Below the pieces are notes generated by a model. It was not told the origin of the DNA. It did not search any database and worked only from the letters and a program-made list of their open reading frames with translations. Source: Clostridia bacterium UC5.1-2E3 (GTDB lineage: Bacteria; Bacillota; Clostridia; Lachnospirales; Lachnospiraceae). From it: 64,000 nucleotides of DNA. A program made the translations under genes and the position numbers. The stretch lies in NCBI GenBank assembly GCA_001304875.1, contig BBZO01000002.1, positions 124,001 through 188,000 on the forward strand, given 5' to 3'. Positions 49,713 to 60,758 of the stretch are shown here, in pieces (within the stretch, counting starts at the first letter, position 1; the number at the start of each line of letters is the position of its first letter).

Positions 49713-50440
49713 ATGTATGGATATGGAGGATACGGCATGGGGTACGGCTGGTTCGACCCGACGATGATCCTTCTTCTGATCGGCATGGCGCTTTCCATGC
49801 TGGCATCGGCGAAGGTGCAGAGCACCTTTGCGCCTACTCGCGGGTGCGGAGCAAGACCGGCATGACCGGCGCCCAGGCGGCGGAGCGGATCCTGCGCTCC
49901 CAGGGCATCGACTACGTGCGCGTGGGCCATGTGCGGGGCAATCTGACAGACCACTACGACCCGAAGAACAAGGTCTTAAACCTGTCAGATACCGTGTATA
50001 ATTCCACCTCCGTCTCGGCCATCGGCGTGGCGGCCCACGAGTGCGGCCATGCGGTGCAGGACAAGGTGGGATATTTCCTCTTGAACTTCCGGGGCAGTCT
50101 GGTTCCTGCGGCCAACTTCGGCGCGCAGCTTTCCTGGCCCCTCATCATCATCGGCTATCTGTTCGGCGGAGCCGGCGGCACGCTGGTGAAGGTGGGGATC
50201 CTCATGTTCTGCGCGGTGGTGTTGTTCCACCTGGTGACGCTTCCCGTGGAGCTTGACGCCTCCCGGCGGGCGCTGCGCCTGTTGGACGAGAACGGCATTC
50301 TGGTGGAGGACGAGGTGAAAAAGACCAGAAAAGTCCTGGGTGCGGCGGCGTTAACCTATGTGGCGGCCCTGGCGGCCTCCATCCTGCAGCTGTTACGGCT
50401 GCTTATCCTGTTTGGCGGACAAAGGAGAAACGATGACTAG
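49713..50440 (+). CDS. Membrane zinc metallopeptidase (PF04298 family)
   Basis: 242 aa after repair of a lost base near 49836. A Tyr/Gly-rich start (MYGYGGYGMGYG) is followed by a membrane helix, a cytoplasmic-side segment with the zinc motif in GVAAHECGHAVQD (HExxH type: HECGH), and at least two more hydrophobic segments (WPLIIIGYLFGGAGG; ILMFCAVVLFHLVTLPVE, with ELDAS as likely third ligand). It belongs to the YugP-like group often placed between fmt and rsmB; its substrate is unknown. The ATG at 49713 is preferred although 10 bases separate it from GAAAGGAG. Confidence 0.85.
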
Positions 50441-51765
50441 GACGGAAGATTCCAGGGAGATTGCCCTGGACATTCTGATGGAAATACTGGAGAGGGAGGC
50501 TTAAGTCACCAGGTTCTGCGCCAGGCCCTCTCCAAATACCAGTATCTCGACAAGGCGGAGAGAAGCTTTATCACCAGGCTCTCCGAGGGAACCGTGGAAT
50601 ATCTGCCCCAGATCGATCACGTTCTGGGGACCTGTTCCAGCGTGAAGGTACATAAGATGAAGCCGGTCATACGGACGATTCTCAGGATGTCTGTGTACCA
50701 GCTCCTTTATATGGACCGGGTTCCCGACGCCGCGGTGTGCAACGAGGCGGTGAAGCTGGCGATGAGGCGGAAGTTTGCGGGGCTTAAGGCTTTGTGAACG
50801 GAGTCCTGCGCACCGCAGCCAGACGGAAGGACGAGTGGGTGTTTGAGGACGGAGCCCTCGCCTGCTGCCTGCCCCAGTGGCTCTATGACCGCTGGGCTTC
50901 GGAGTACGGAAGCGAGACCGTACGGCGGATGGCGGAGAGCTTTCTGGAGAGCCGGAGGCTTTCGGTGCGCTGCAATGTGAGCCGTGCGCCGAAAGAGGAG
51001 ATTATTAAAAGCTTAAGATCGCAGGGCGTGACCGTGGAGGAGAGTGACCTCTCCCCGGCGGTTTTATATTTGCGTGACTATGACTATCTGGAACGGCTGG
51101 AGGCGTTTGAAGAAGGCCTCATCCAGGTGCAGGATGTCAGCTCGGTGCTGGCCGGCCATGCGGCGGCGGTGAAGAGCGGAGACCGGGTCATCGACGTCTG
51201 CGGAGCGCCCGGCGGCAAGAGTCTCCATGTGGCGGACCTTTTAAAGGGAACCGGCCATGTGGAGGTGCGGGACATAAGCGATTACAAGGTGGGACTCATC
51301 GAGGAGAACATCGCCCGCGCAGGATTTCAGAACATGGAGGCCAGAGTCTGGGATGCCCTGGAACTGGATCCAGAGGCAGTGGAGAGCGCGGACATCGTGC
51401 TGGCGGATCTCCCCTGCTCGGGCCTGGGGATCATCGGGCGGAAGCCGGAGATCAAATACCGGGTGACGCCGGAGCAGATTAAGAGCCTTGCGAAGCTGCA
51501 GCGGGAGATTCTCTCCGTGGTCTGGCAGTACGTAAAGCCGGGCGGACAGCTGATCTACAGCACCTGTACCATTTCTCCGGAGGAGAACCAGAACAATGTA
51601 AAATGGTTCCTGGAAAACTTCTCCTTTGAACCGGCGGGCCTTTCCGGACGGCTCCCGGAAACACTGGACACCGGAAGCTTTAAGGAGGGCTGGGTGCAGC
51701 TGCTGCCCGGCCAGTATCCCGGCGACGGATTTTTCATAGCGGCACTTAGACGAAACGATGGATAG
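50433..51765 (+). CDS. rsmB: 16S rRNA (cytosine-967-C5)-methyltransferase
   Basis: NusB-like N-terminal RNA-binding domain, then an RsmB/Nop2 methyltransferase: DVCGAPGGKSLHVADLL (SAM motif), DLPCSGLGIIGRKPEI (first catalytic Cys) and YSTCTISPEENQNNV (second Cys). Lost G residues near 50500 and 50793; repaired length is 444 aa. It overlaps the peptidase gene by 8 bases and rlmN by 8. Confidence 0.93.
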
Positions 51766-52812
51766 AACAGATATTAAATCACTGAATTTAGAAGAACTGA
51801 AAACACGGATTGCGCAGCTGGGCGACAAGCCCTTCCGCGCAAAGCAGATATACGAATGGATGCACAGGAAGCTGATTGCAGAGTTCGACGAGATGACCAA
51901 CATCCCGAAGAGCCTGCGCGAGCGGCTTGAGGAGGAAACGTATCTCACGGCCCTGGAGCCGGTGGACGTGCGGGTTTCCAGACTGGACGGGACGAGAAAA
52001 TACCTGTTTGCCCTCCGGGACGGAAACGTGATCGAGAGCGTGCTGATGCGCTATAAGCACGGCAATTCCGTCTGCATTTCCTCCCAGGTGGCTGCCGCAT
52101 GGGCTGCCGTTTCTGCGCTTCCACCCTGGACGGCCTGGAGCGGAACCTGACGGCCTCGGAGATGCTGGACCAGGTCTACCGCATCCAGCGGGAGACCGGA
52201 GAGCGGGTGTCCAACGTGGTGGTCATGGGCTCCGGCGAGCCCATGGACAACTACGACAATCTGGTGCGCTTCATCCGCCTTCTGACCGACGAGAACGGCT
52301 TAAACATCAGCCAGAGAAACGTGACGGTCTCCACCTGCGGGCTCATTCCCGGCATCCGGAGGCTGGCGGACGAGGGCCTTCCGGTGACGCTGGCCCTCTC
52401 CCTTCACGCCCCCAACGACCAGGTGCGCCGGGAGCTGATGCCCATTGCCAGAACCTATGCGCTTAAGGATGTGTTGGCGGCCTGTATGGAGTATTATGAG
52501 AAGACCGGCCGCCGGCTGACCTTCGAGTACAGCCTGGTGAAGGGCGTCAACGACAATCTGGCGGAGGCGGCAGAGCTTTCAAAGCTTTTGAAGGGCATGC
52601 ACGGCCATGTGAATCTGATTCCCGTCAACCCCATTAAGGAGCGGGATTTCGTGCAGTCCAACCGGCCGGCCATCGAGGCCTTCAAGAATCTGCTTGAAAA
52701 AAACGGAATAAATGTTACTATAAGAAGAGAAATGGGCCGCGACATCGATGGCGCCTGCGGCCAGTTGCGAAAAAGCTATCTGGAAAAAAGCGAAAGGAGT
52801 GAAAGAGGATGA
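51758..52812 (+). CDS. rlmN: Dual-specificity 23S rRNA/tRNA adenine-C2 methyltransferase RlmN
   Basis: Radical SAM methylation of A2503 in 23S rRNA and A37 in some tRNAs. The cluster motif CRMGCRFCAS (CxxxCxxC) is seen once a lost G near 52092 is restored. N-terminal KPFRAKQIYEWMH, VVMGSGEPMDNYDN, TLALSLHAPND and the C-terminal IRREMGRDIDGACGQL with the methyl-carrying Cys are present. Repaired length 351 aa. Confidence 0.96.
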
Positions 52813-53551
52813 AAGCATACGCAGTGACGGACGTGGGCCGTTCACGCTCCATGAATCAGGACAGTGTATTTGCCTCTGTCGATCCCGTGGGCCCTCTTTC
52901 TAACTTATACATGGTGGCCGACGGCATGGGAGGCCACCAGTCGGGAGACCTGGCTTCCCGCTATCTGGTGCGGAATCTGTGCACTTACATAAGGGAGACG
53001 GACGGCGAGCCGCCGGAGGTCCTTTTAAGGGCCGTGCAGCAGGTGAATGGGGAGCTCTACCAGCTCTCCACGGAAAAGCCGGAGTATGCCGGCATGGGCA
53101 CCACGCTGGTGGCGGCCACCGTGAAGGACGGCGTGCTCTATGTGGCCAACGTGGGGGACAGCCGGCTCTATCTGGTGCGCCGCGACGGTTTAAAACAGGT
53201 GACCCGGGACCACTCCTTCGTGGAGGAGATGGTCTCCATGGGGCGCATGGAGAGAGGCAGCCAGTCCTATCTGGAGAAAAAGAATATTATCACCCGGCGG
53301 TGGGCATTGACCGCCGTGTGGAGGTGGATCTGTTTGAGGTGGAGCTGGAGGAGGGCGACTACATTCTTCTCTGCTCCGACGGCCTGTCCAACATGGTGGA
53401 CAATACGGATCTGTTCCGCTTAAGCTTTCTTCCGGGAAGTCTGGAGAAGAAGGCGGAGGCCATGGTCACGCTGGCCAATGAGCGGGGCGGACGGGACAAT
53501 ATTTCCGTCGTGCTTGTGGAGATCGAACCGGAGGAGGTGGCCGGATGCTGA
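52809..53551 (+). CDS. prpC: PP2C-type Ser/Thr phosphatase
   Basis: Removes phosphates placed by PrkC. Metal-binding motifs of the PPM family are visible: GRSRSMNQDSVF, MVADGMGGH, NVGDSRLYL, LLCSDGLSNMV and GGRDNISVVLVE. One lost G near 53298; repaired length is 247 aa, typical of the bacterial stand-alone form. It overlaps rlmN (ATGA) and prkC (7 bases). Confidence 0.94.
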
Positions 53552-55655
53552 GAAGCGGTATGTATTTGCAGAACAGATATGAGATATTGGAGCAGATCGG
53601 TTCCGGCGGTATGTCCGAGGTCTACAAGGCCAGATGCCATAAGCTCAACCGCCTGGTGGCCATCAAGGTCTTAAAGGCTGAGTTCAGCGACGACGCCAGT
53701 TTTGTCAGCAAATTTAAGATCGAGGCCCAGGCGGCTGCCGGGCTTTCCCACCCCAACGTGGTCAGCGTCTACGACGTCGTGGACGAGGGCGTTCTTCACT
53801 ATATCGTGATGGAGCTCATCGAGGGCATCACGCTCAAAAATTACATCTGCAAAAAGGGCAGGCTGGACGTGCGCGAGGCCATCGGCATCGCCATCCAGGT
53901 GGCCCAGGGCATGGCGGCGGCCCACGAGCAGCACATTATACACCGGGATATCAAGCCGCAGAACATGATTATTTCCCGGGACGGCAAGGTGAAGGTGGCG
54001 GACTTCGGCATCGCGCGGGCGGTGTCCTCCCAGACCATCGGAGCCACGGCCATGGGCTCGGTTCACTATATCTCGCCGGAGCAGGCCAGAGGCGGCTACA
54101 GCGACGAGCGGAGCGACATCTACTCCCTGGGCATCACCATCTACGAGATGGTGACGGGCCATGTGTGCCCTTTGACGGGGAAAACACGGTGACGGTGGCT
54201 CTGGCGCACATCGAGGCGCCGCTGCTGCCGCCCAGCCGGCTGAATCCGGCGGTGCCGCCCAGCCTCGAGAAGATTATCTTAAAATGTACCGAGAAGAAGC
54301 CGGAGAACCGCTACAACAACGCCACGGAGCTCATAAGCGACCTGCGCCGCGCCCTGGTCAATCCGGGCGGCGATTTCGTGCGCACGGCGCCCCAGGTGGA
54401 CGATTCCCCCACGGTGACCATCAGCGCGAAGGAGCTGACCCTCATCAAGGACGGCGCCAGACAGAGAGAACAGAGGGACACGAGGGAGCCGGGAGAGTTT
54501 GCGGAGCCTGCGAGGAAGCAGCAGCGAAAGATTCCCGTTAAGCATCGGGACGACGATGTAAATCCGCAGATTGAGCGGCTTTTAACCGGCGTCGGCGTGG
54601 TGGTGGCCATCATCATCGTGGCCGTGCTTCTGTTCATCGTCTCCCAGCTCACGGGCCTGTTTAATAAGGGTTCCGGCGTGAGCCCCACGTTGATTGCCAC
54701 GGAGGGAGCAGCCGGGGAGAGCGCCTCCTTAAGCGACACGGAGACCTACATGCCAGGCGTCGTGGGGATGTCCCTGGACGAGGCGGAGAAGATTCTCGCC
54801 GAGCATGATCTGACCGTGAAGCTCTCCTACGCGGAGTCGGAGGATTACGCGAAGGATACCGTCATCGGCCAGAATCCGGCGAAGGATACGGTGGTGGCGA
54901 AGCACAGCGCAGTCACCCTGACGGTCAGCGAGGGCACCGATAAGATAAGCCTGGACGAGATGAACCTTCTGTCCATGACCGCCGAGGATGCCAAAGCGCT
55001 CCTGGAGGGCCGGAGACTGACCGTCAATGTAACAGAGGAGTTCAGCGAGACGGCGGAGAAGGGAACCATCCTCCGCTACGAGCCGGCGAGTGCGGCTCCG
55101 GGCGGGACGGTCACGCTGTATGTCAGCGCCGGGCCGGAGATGGCAAACGTCAAGGTTCCCACGCTGCTGGGACACACGGCCGAGGAGGCCGCCGCGCTTC
55201 TTACGGAGGCGGGGTTGGTGGCCGGGGAGGTCACGGAGGAGACAAGCGAGACCGTGGCCAAGGGACTGATCGTCAGCCAGAGCGCGGAGCCGGACAGCGA
55301 GCTGCCGCAGGGCAGTGCCGTCCACTATGTGCTGTCCCTGGGAAAGGCGTCCCAGAACCAGCCGAAATACTATGCGACCATCCGGGAGGAGTACAGCTTT
55401 AAGAACGTCTACGGACCGGGGGCCGCGGCCACCAACATCGATGTGATGATACGGTTTAAGCAGACGGTGAACGGCCAGACCGTGACCAGGACATTAATGG
55501 AGCCCAGAAACGTGTCCGGAGCGGCGATCCTGCCCATCAACTACACCATCGAGGGCGCACCCGGCGTGCTCACCGGCACGCTGGAGGTGGTGAACGCCAC
55601 CGACAACACGGTACTTAAATCTTATCCTCTGGAGTTTTATGAGGCGGCGCAATGA
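53545..55655 (+). CDS. prkC: PASTA-domain Ser/Thr protein kinase (PrkC/PknB/Stk1)
   Basis: Membrane kinase sensing muropeptides or lipid II. The kinase domain has GSGGMSEVYKA, the Lys in VAIKVL, HRDIKPQNMI and DFGIAR; the activation loop reads SSQTIGATAMGSVHYISPEQ. A juxtamembrane linker, one membrane helix (VGVVVAIIIVAVLLFIVSQL, ~54590-54650) and three PASTA repeats follow (MPGVVGMSLDEAEKIL; ISLDEMNLLSMTAEDAKALL; VKVPTLLGHTAEEAAALL), then a C-terminal beta domain. The second PASTA lacks the usual xVPxVxG start. A lost C near 54165 breaks the frame; repaired length is 703 aa. Confidence 0.94.
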
Positions 55656-56537
55656 CAGGAAAGATACTAAAAGGCATTGCCGGATTCTACTACGTCCACG
55701 ACGGGCGCGGGAAGGTCTATGAGTGCAAAGCCAAAGGAATTTTCAGAAATAAAAAGATAAAGCCCCTGGTGGGCGACAATGTGGAGATTGATATTATCAG
55801 CGAGGAGGAGGGGACGGGAAACATCACGTCCATCCTCCCCAGGACCAGCAGCCTGATCCGCCCGGCGGTAGCCAACGCGGACCAGGCGCTGGTGGTTTTT
55901 GCGGTGACCGATCCGGCCCCCAATCTCAATCTGCTGGACCGGTTTCTGGTGATGATGGAGCGGCAGTCCCTGCCGGTGGAGATCTGCTTCAACAAGTCCG
56001 ATCTGGCCTCGGAGGAGGAGATGGAGCGGCTGAGGGCCATGTACGAGGGGGCCGGCTACGGCGTCCATCTGGTGAGCGTCCACGAGAGCCAGGGCCTGGA
56101 GGAGATACGGAAGCTGATCCGGGGAAAGACCACGGTGCTCGCCGGCCCCTCCGGCGTCGGGAAGTCCTCGCTCACCAATTTCCTCCACCCGGAGGCGGAT
56201 ATGGAGACCGGTTCCATCAGCGAGAAGATCCGGCGGGGAAAGCACACCACCCGCCACTCGGAGCTCTTCTTCATCGGGGAGGGCACCTACATGATGGACA
56301 CCCCTGGCTTTTCTTCCATGTATATGGAGGACATGGAGCCGGAGGAGTTAAAGGACTGCTTTCCCGAGTTTGCCAGGCATGAGGAGGACTGCCGCTTCCT
56401 GGGCTGCGTCCATGTGGGCGAGAAGATCTGCGGCGTCAAGGAGGCCGTGGCGGCCGGAACCATCGATAAAAGCAGGTATGAGAATTACCTGCTTCTCTAC
56501 GACGAACTGAAAAATAAAAAGGAGATATGGAAGATGA
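55652..56537 (+). CDS. rsgA: Ribosome small-subunit GTPase RsgA
   Basis: Circularly permuted GTPase in late 30S maturation. OB fold N-terminal, then G4 FNKSD, G1 AGPSGVGKSSL, G3 DTPGFSS, and the C-terminal zinc site (CRFLGCVHVGEKIC). An extra A in the run near 56518 carries the frame into rpe; without it the gene ends RRYGR at TGA 56535-56537, overlapping the rpe ATG as ATGA. That gives 294 aa, the family norm. Confidence 0.9.
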
Positions 56538-57194
56538 TACGTTTAGCACCCTCGATTCTGGGAGCGGATTTAAGAGACTGGGGAGGAGGTTCGCCAGGTG
56601 GCGGAGGCGGGCGCCGAATACATCCATCTGGACGTGATGGACGGCGCATTTGTGCCCAGCATTTCGTTCGGGATGCCGGTGATCGAGAGCCTGCGCCCGG
56701 TGACGGACAAAGTGTTCGACGTCCACATGATGGTGGAGGAGCCGGGACGCTACGTGGAGGCCATGAAGAAGGCCGGCGCGGACTTGATCTGCGTCCACCA
56801 GGAGGCCTGCGTGCACCTGGACCGGACCGTCAATCAGATTAAGGAGGCGGGCTTAAAGGCCGGGGTGGCTTTAAATCCTGCCACGCCGGTTTCCACCCTG
56901 TCCTGCATTCTGGACCAGGTGGACATGGTGCTCATCATGTCCGTGAATCCCGGCTTCGGCGGGCAGAAGTTCATCCCCTACACGCTGGAGAAGATAAAGG
57001 AGCTCCGTGCCGAGTGTGACCGCCGCGGCCTTTCCACCGACATCCAGGTGGACGGCGGCGTGACCCTCGGCAATGTGCGCCAGGTGATCGGGGCGGGGGC
57101 CAATATCATCGTGGCCGGCTCTGCAGTGTTTAAGGGCGACTGCGCGGCCAACACGAGGGCCTTTCTGGATATATTTAAGGAGTATGACCGATGA
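56534..57194 (+). CDS. rpe: Ribulose-phosphate 3-epimerase
   Basis: Interconverts ribulose-5-P and xylulose-5-P in the pentose phosphate pathway. Starts MIRLAPSILGADF; HLDVMDGAFVPSISFG carries metal His and Asp; VHMMVEEPGRY, SVNPGFGGQKFI and IQVDGGV complete the barrel. Two lost bases near 56570 and 56583; repaired length 220 aa. Coupled to rsgA and thiN by ATGA overlaps. Confidence 0.95.
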
Positions 57195-57839
57195 AAACCT
57201 GTCTGATCATCAGCGGCGGCCCGGTGGACCGGAAATTTGCGGCGGAATTTTTAAAGGGCCGCACCTACGACTGCATCATCGCCGTGGACGCGGGGCTGGA
57301 GACAGCCCTCGGCCTGGGGCTTACGCCCACGGCGGCGGTGGGAGATTTCGACACCGTGAAACATGAGGTGTTCGCCTGGTTTAACGGTCAGAAGGGCATC
57401 GAGTGGGATATCCACAAGCCGGAGAAGGACGAGACCGACACGGAGCTGGCATTCCTCACGGCCATGAATGAGGCTGCGGGGCCATCGACGTCATCGGGGC
57501 CACCGGCGGCCGCATGGATCACACCATCTCCAACATCCACTGCCTGCTTCCATGCCTGAACCGCGGCGTGTCCGCGGTGCTGGCGGACGAGAAGAACCGG
57601 ATTTTCTGATGGATAAAGGGCGTACCTTCAAGAAATCCCAGTGCTTCGGGAAATACATCTCCTTCCTGCCGCTGACGGAGCAGGTGAAGGGAATTACGCT
57701 TAGGGGCTTTAAATATCCGCTGACCAGCCGGGATATCGTCATCGGCCCCAGCCTCACCACCAGCAACGAGATCGAGGAGGAGGAGGCGGTCATCACCTTC
57801 GACGAGGGAATCCTCATCTGCATCGAGTCCAGAGATTAA
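57191..57839 (+). CDS. thiN: Thiamine pyrophosphokinase
   Basis: Makes TPP from thiamine and ATP. Features are IIAVDAGLETALGLGLTP, VGDFDTV, KDETDTELAF (metal-binding DxTDxE) and GATGGRMDHTISNI, with the C-terminal thiamine-binding YPLTSRDIVIGPSLTTSNEI. Bases are missing near 57478 and 57606; repaired length is 216 aa. Last gene of the operon; no clear terminator follows. Confidence 0.92.
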
Positions 57840-57942
57840 AAACTGGACTGGACAAAAAAACACAAACTGGATATTTTGCACCAGCCACTTGCGTGTTATG
57901 ATTTGGGGCATAATACATAACACATCGAAGGAGTGACAGGAT

Positions 57943-58539
57943 ATGATCCAGAAAGAGAATGAAAAAGTATTTAAACTGGCGGTAACCGGGCTGATGGCAG
58001 CCCTCTGCTACGTGGCCTTCACCTATGTGAAGATCCCGATTCCCACCATCGGCGGCGACATGGTGGCCCTGCATGTGGGAAATGCGTTCTGCGTGCTGGC
58101 GGCCCTGCTTCTCGGCGGCACCTACGGCGGCGTGGCGGGAGCTCTGGGCATGACCATCGCAGATCTGATGGATCCGGCCTACGTGACCAGCGCCCCGAAG
58201 ACCTTTATACTGAAATTCCTGATCGGCCTCATCGCCGGGTTCATCGCCCACCGCGTGGCGAAGATCACCGACGACCACGACGCGGGATATATTTTCCGCT
58301 GGAGCCTCATCGCGTCGGCGGTGAGTCTGGGCTTCAACGTGATCGCCGATCCGGTGTTCGGATATTTTTATAAAAATTACGTTCTGGGAGTGGAATCCTC
58401 CGCCGCAAAGATCATGAGCACCCTGGCGGCCGGCGTGACCTTTATAAACGCCGTCGCGGGCACCGTGGTGGTGGTGGCCGTCTATTCGGCCATCCGGCCC
58501 ATATTAAAGCGCACGGGACTTTTCTTCCACATCCGCTAA
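57943..58539 (+). CDS. ECF transporter S component, possibly for vitamin B6
   Basis: 198 aa, intact, with about six hydrophobic segments, the substrate-binding subunit of an energy-coupling-factor importer. The first helix carries the coupling-module contact motif AVTGLMAALCYVAF (AxxxA type) and TIGGDMVALHVGNAFCVLAALLLGG follows. The EcfA/EcfT module is not here, so it would be a shared (group II) S subunit. The next gene, 10 bases on, is a pyridoxal kinase, which points to B6 vitamers as the ligand; this is inference from context. Confidence 0.8.
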   Translation: MIQKENEKVFKLAVTGLMAALCYVAFTYVKIPIPTIGGDMVALHVGNAFCVLAALLLGGTYGGVAGALGMTIADLMDPAYVTSAPKTFILKFLIGLIAGFIAHRVAKITDDHDAGYIFRWSLIASAVSLGFNVIADPVFGYFYKNYVLGVESSAAKIMSTLAAGVTFINAVAGTVVVVAVYSAIRPILKRTGLFFHIR

Positions 58540-58549
58540 GGAGACATCT

Positions 58550-59380
58550 ATGGAATCTGCAAGACAGAAGAAAATTGCAATGATCAATGATCTTTCGGGA
58601 TATGGCCGCTGTTCTTTAACAGTGGCTATTCCTGTTATCAGCGCCATGAAGGTGCAGTGCTGCCCGGTCCCCACGTCCATCCTGTCCAACCACACGGGGT
58701 ATCCGAGCTGTTTTTTGACGATTACACCGACCGGATGCCCGGCTACATCGAGCAGTGGAAGAAGCTGGGCTTCTCCTTTGACGGGATCATGACCGGGTTT
58801 CTGGGGTCCAGAGAGCAGATCGAGATCGTCACGGATTTCATTCGGTATTTCAAGAGGGAGAACACGGTTGTTTTAGTGGATCCCATCATGGGCGACCACG
58901 GCGAGGCCTACGCCACCTACACCCCGCAGATGTGCGAGGAGATGAAGGAGCTGGTGCAGTACGCCGGCATCGTGACGCCCAACGTCACCGAGGCCTGCCT
59001 TCTGACGGAGACGGTTTACAGCGAGAATTTCAGCCGCAGGGCGCTCACGGACCTCTCCTATAAGATTCTTCTCATGGGGCCGAGGGCGGTGATCATCACG
59101 GGGATCGTGCGGGAGAACCGCATTTTAAACCTGGTGCACGAGCAGGGAAAGGAGCCTGTGTTCCTCTCCACCCGGCGGGTGGGGCATGAGCGGCCGGGCA
59201 CCGGGGGACATCTTCGCGTCGGTGGTGGGCGCGTCGGTGGTCCGCGGGCAGACAATCGAGGAGGCCTGCCGGAAAGCCGGAACCTTCGTGAAAAAATGCA
59301 TCCAGCGCTCGGAGGAGCTGGAGATCCCCATTCCGGACGGCGTGTGCTTCGAGGAATGTCTGTCGTTTCTGATGCGATAG
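58550..59380 (+). CDS. pdxY: Pyridoxal/pyridoxamine kinase (PdxY-like)
   Basis: Ribokinase-fold B6 vitamer kinase, salvage to PLP. NDLSGYGRCSLTVAIP at the N-terminus, SILSNHTGYPS, DPIMGDHGEAYATYTP, TPNVTEACLL and the GTGDIFASVVG ATP/anion-hole motif are visible. A lost T near 58713 and an extra G near 59205 cancel in length; repaired, it is 276 aa. Together with the ECF S gene it looks like a B6 uptake-and-trapping pair that would supply LysA and other PLP enzymes. Confidence 0.85.
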
Positions 59381-59413
59381 GATTTGGGGCTTTTATTCTT
59401 TGGAAATATGTAG

Positions 59414-59419
59414 TATAAT
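59414..59419 (+). promoter_or_regulatory. -10 element before serS
   Basis: TATAAT, 52 bases before serS. No convincing -35 is present, and the leader is too short for a T-box. Confidence 0.35.
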
Positions 59420-59470
59420 CAACGGCAGAATTAAGAATTTATGAAAATACAGGAACTTTAGGAGGAAATC

Positions 59471-60748
59471 ATGTTAGATTTAAGGTTTGTGAGAGAGAAT
59501 CCCGAGATTGTCAAGCAGAACATCCGGAATAAATTCCAGGACGCCAAGCTGCCGCTGGTGGACGAGGTCATCGAGCTGGATGCCAGAAGCCGCAGCGCCA
59601 AGGCGGAGGCCGATAATTTAAGAGCCGACCGCAACAAGATCTCCAAGCAGATCGGCGCTCTGATGGGACAGGGCAGGAAGGAGGAGGCCGAGAGCTTAAA
59701 GCAGAAGGTGAACCAGGACTCCGCCCGCCTTGCCGAGCTGGAGGAGCAGGAGAAGGATCTTCAGGAGAAGATCAAAAAGATCATGATGACCATTCCCAAC
59801 ATCATCGATCCCAGCGTCCCCATCGGAAAGGACGACAGCGAGAACGTGGAGGTGCAGAAGTACGGCGAGCCGGTGGTTCCGGATTTCGAGATCCCGTACC
59901 ACACCGACATCATGGAGCGCTTTAACGGCATCGATTTAGACAGCGCCAGACGGGTGGCAGGCAACGGCTTTTACTACCTGATGGGTGACATCGCGAGACT
60001 TCACTCCGCCGTGATTTCCTACGCGAGAGACTTTATGATCAACCGCGGCTTCACCTACTGCGTGCCGCCGTTTATGATCCGCAGCGACGTGGTGACCGGC
60101 GTGATGAGCTTCGCCGAGATGGACGCCATGATGTATAAGATCGAGGGCGAGGATCTCTACCTCATCGGAACCAGCGAGCACTCCATGATCGGTAAATTCA
60201 TCGACACCATCATTCCGGAGGAGAAGCTTCCGCAGACGCTGACCAGCTATTCCCCCTGCTTCAGAAAGGAGAAGGGCGCCCACGGTCTGGAGGAGAGAGG
60301 CGTGTACCGTATCCATCAGTTTGAGAAGCAGGAGATGATCGTGGTCTGCAGGCCGGAGGAGAGCCCCATGTGGTTCGATAAGCTGTGGCAGAACACCGTC
60401 GATCTGTTCCGCTCCATGGATATTCCGGTGCGCACGCTGGAGTGCTGTTCCGGCGACCTGGCCGATCTCAAGGTGAAGTCGGTGGACGTGGAGGCATGGT
60501 CCCCGAGACAGAAGAAGTATTTTGAGGTGGGAAGCTGCTCCAACTTAGGCGATGCCCAGGCCCGCCGTCTGAAAATCCGCGTCAACGGCGCGGACGGAAA
60601 ATATTTCGCCCACACCTTAAATAACACCGTGGTGGCTCCGCCGAGAATGCTCATCGCATTCCTGGAGAACAACCTGCAGGCGGACGGCTCCGTCCGCATT
60701 CCGGAGGTGCTTCGTCCCTACATGGGCGGCATGACCGAGATCCGCTAG
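59471..60748 (+). CDS. serS: Seryl-tRNA synthetase
   Basis: 425 aa, intact. N-terminal antiparallel coiled-coil arm (residues ~30-100), then class II motifs: motif 2 FRKEKGAHGLEERGVYRIHQF and motif 3 NNTVVAPPRMLIAFLEN. EHSMIGKF and TLECCSGDLADLK are within the active site domain. ATG at 59471 follows TAGGAGG. Confidence 0.97.
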   Translation: MLDLRFVRENPEIVKQNIRNKFQDAKLPLVDEVIELDARSRSAKAEADNLRADRNKISKQIGALMGQGRKEEAESLKQKVNQDSARLAELEEQEKDLQEKIKKIMMTIPNIIDPSVPIGKDDSENVEVQKYGEPVVPDFEIPYHTDIMERFNGIDLDSARRVAGNGFYYLMGDIARLHSAVISYARDFMINRGFTYCVPPFMIRSDVVTGVMSFAEMDAMMYKIEGEDLYLIGTSEHSMIGKFIDTIIPEEKLPQTLTSYSPCFRKEKGAHGLEERGVYRIHQFEKQEMIVVCRPEESPMWFDKLWQNTVDLFRSMDIPVRTLECCSGDLADLKVKSVDVEAWSPRQKKYFEVGSCSNLGDAQARRLKIRVNGADGKYFAHTLNNTVVAPPRMLIAFLENNLQADGSVRIPEVLRPYMGGMTEIR

Positions 60749-60758
60749 GAGTACGGAT

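Noticed and set aside
55652-56842. RsgA-Rpe fusion protein
   Set aside because: The continuous frame depends on one extra A; removing it restores the usual ATGA overlap and normal lengths of both proteins.
59381-59470. T-box leader before serS
   Set aside because: The gap is only 90 bases and lacks the T-box sequence and terminator.
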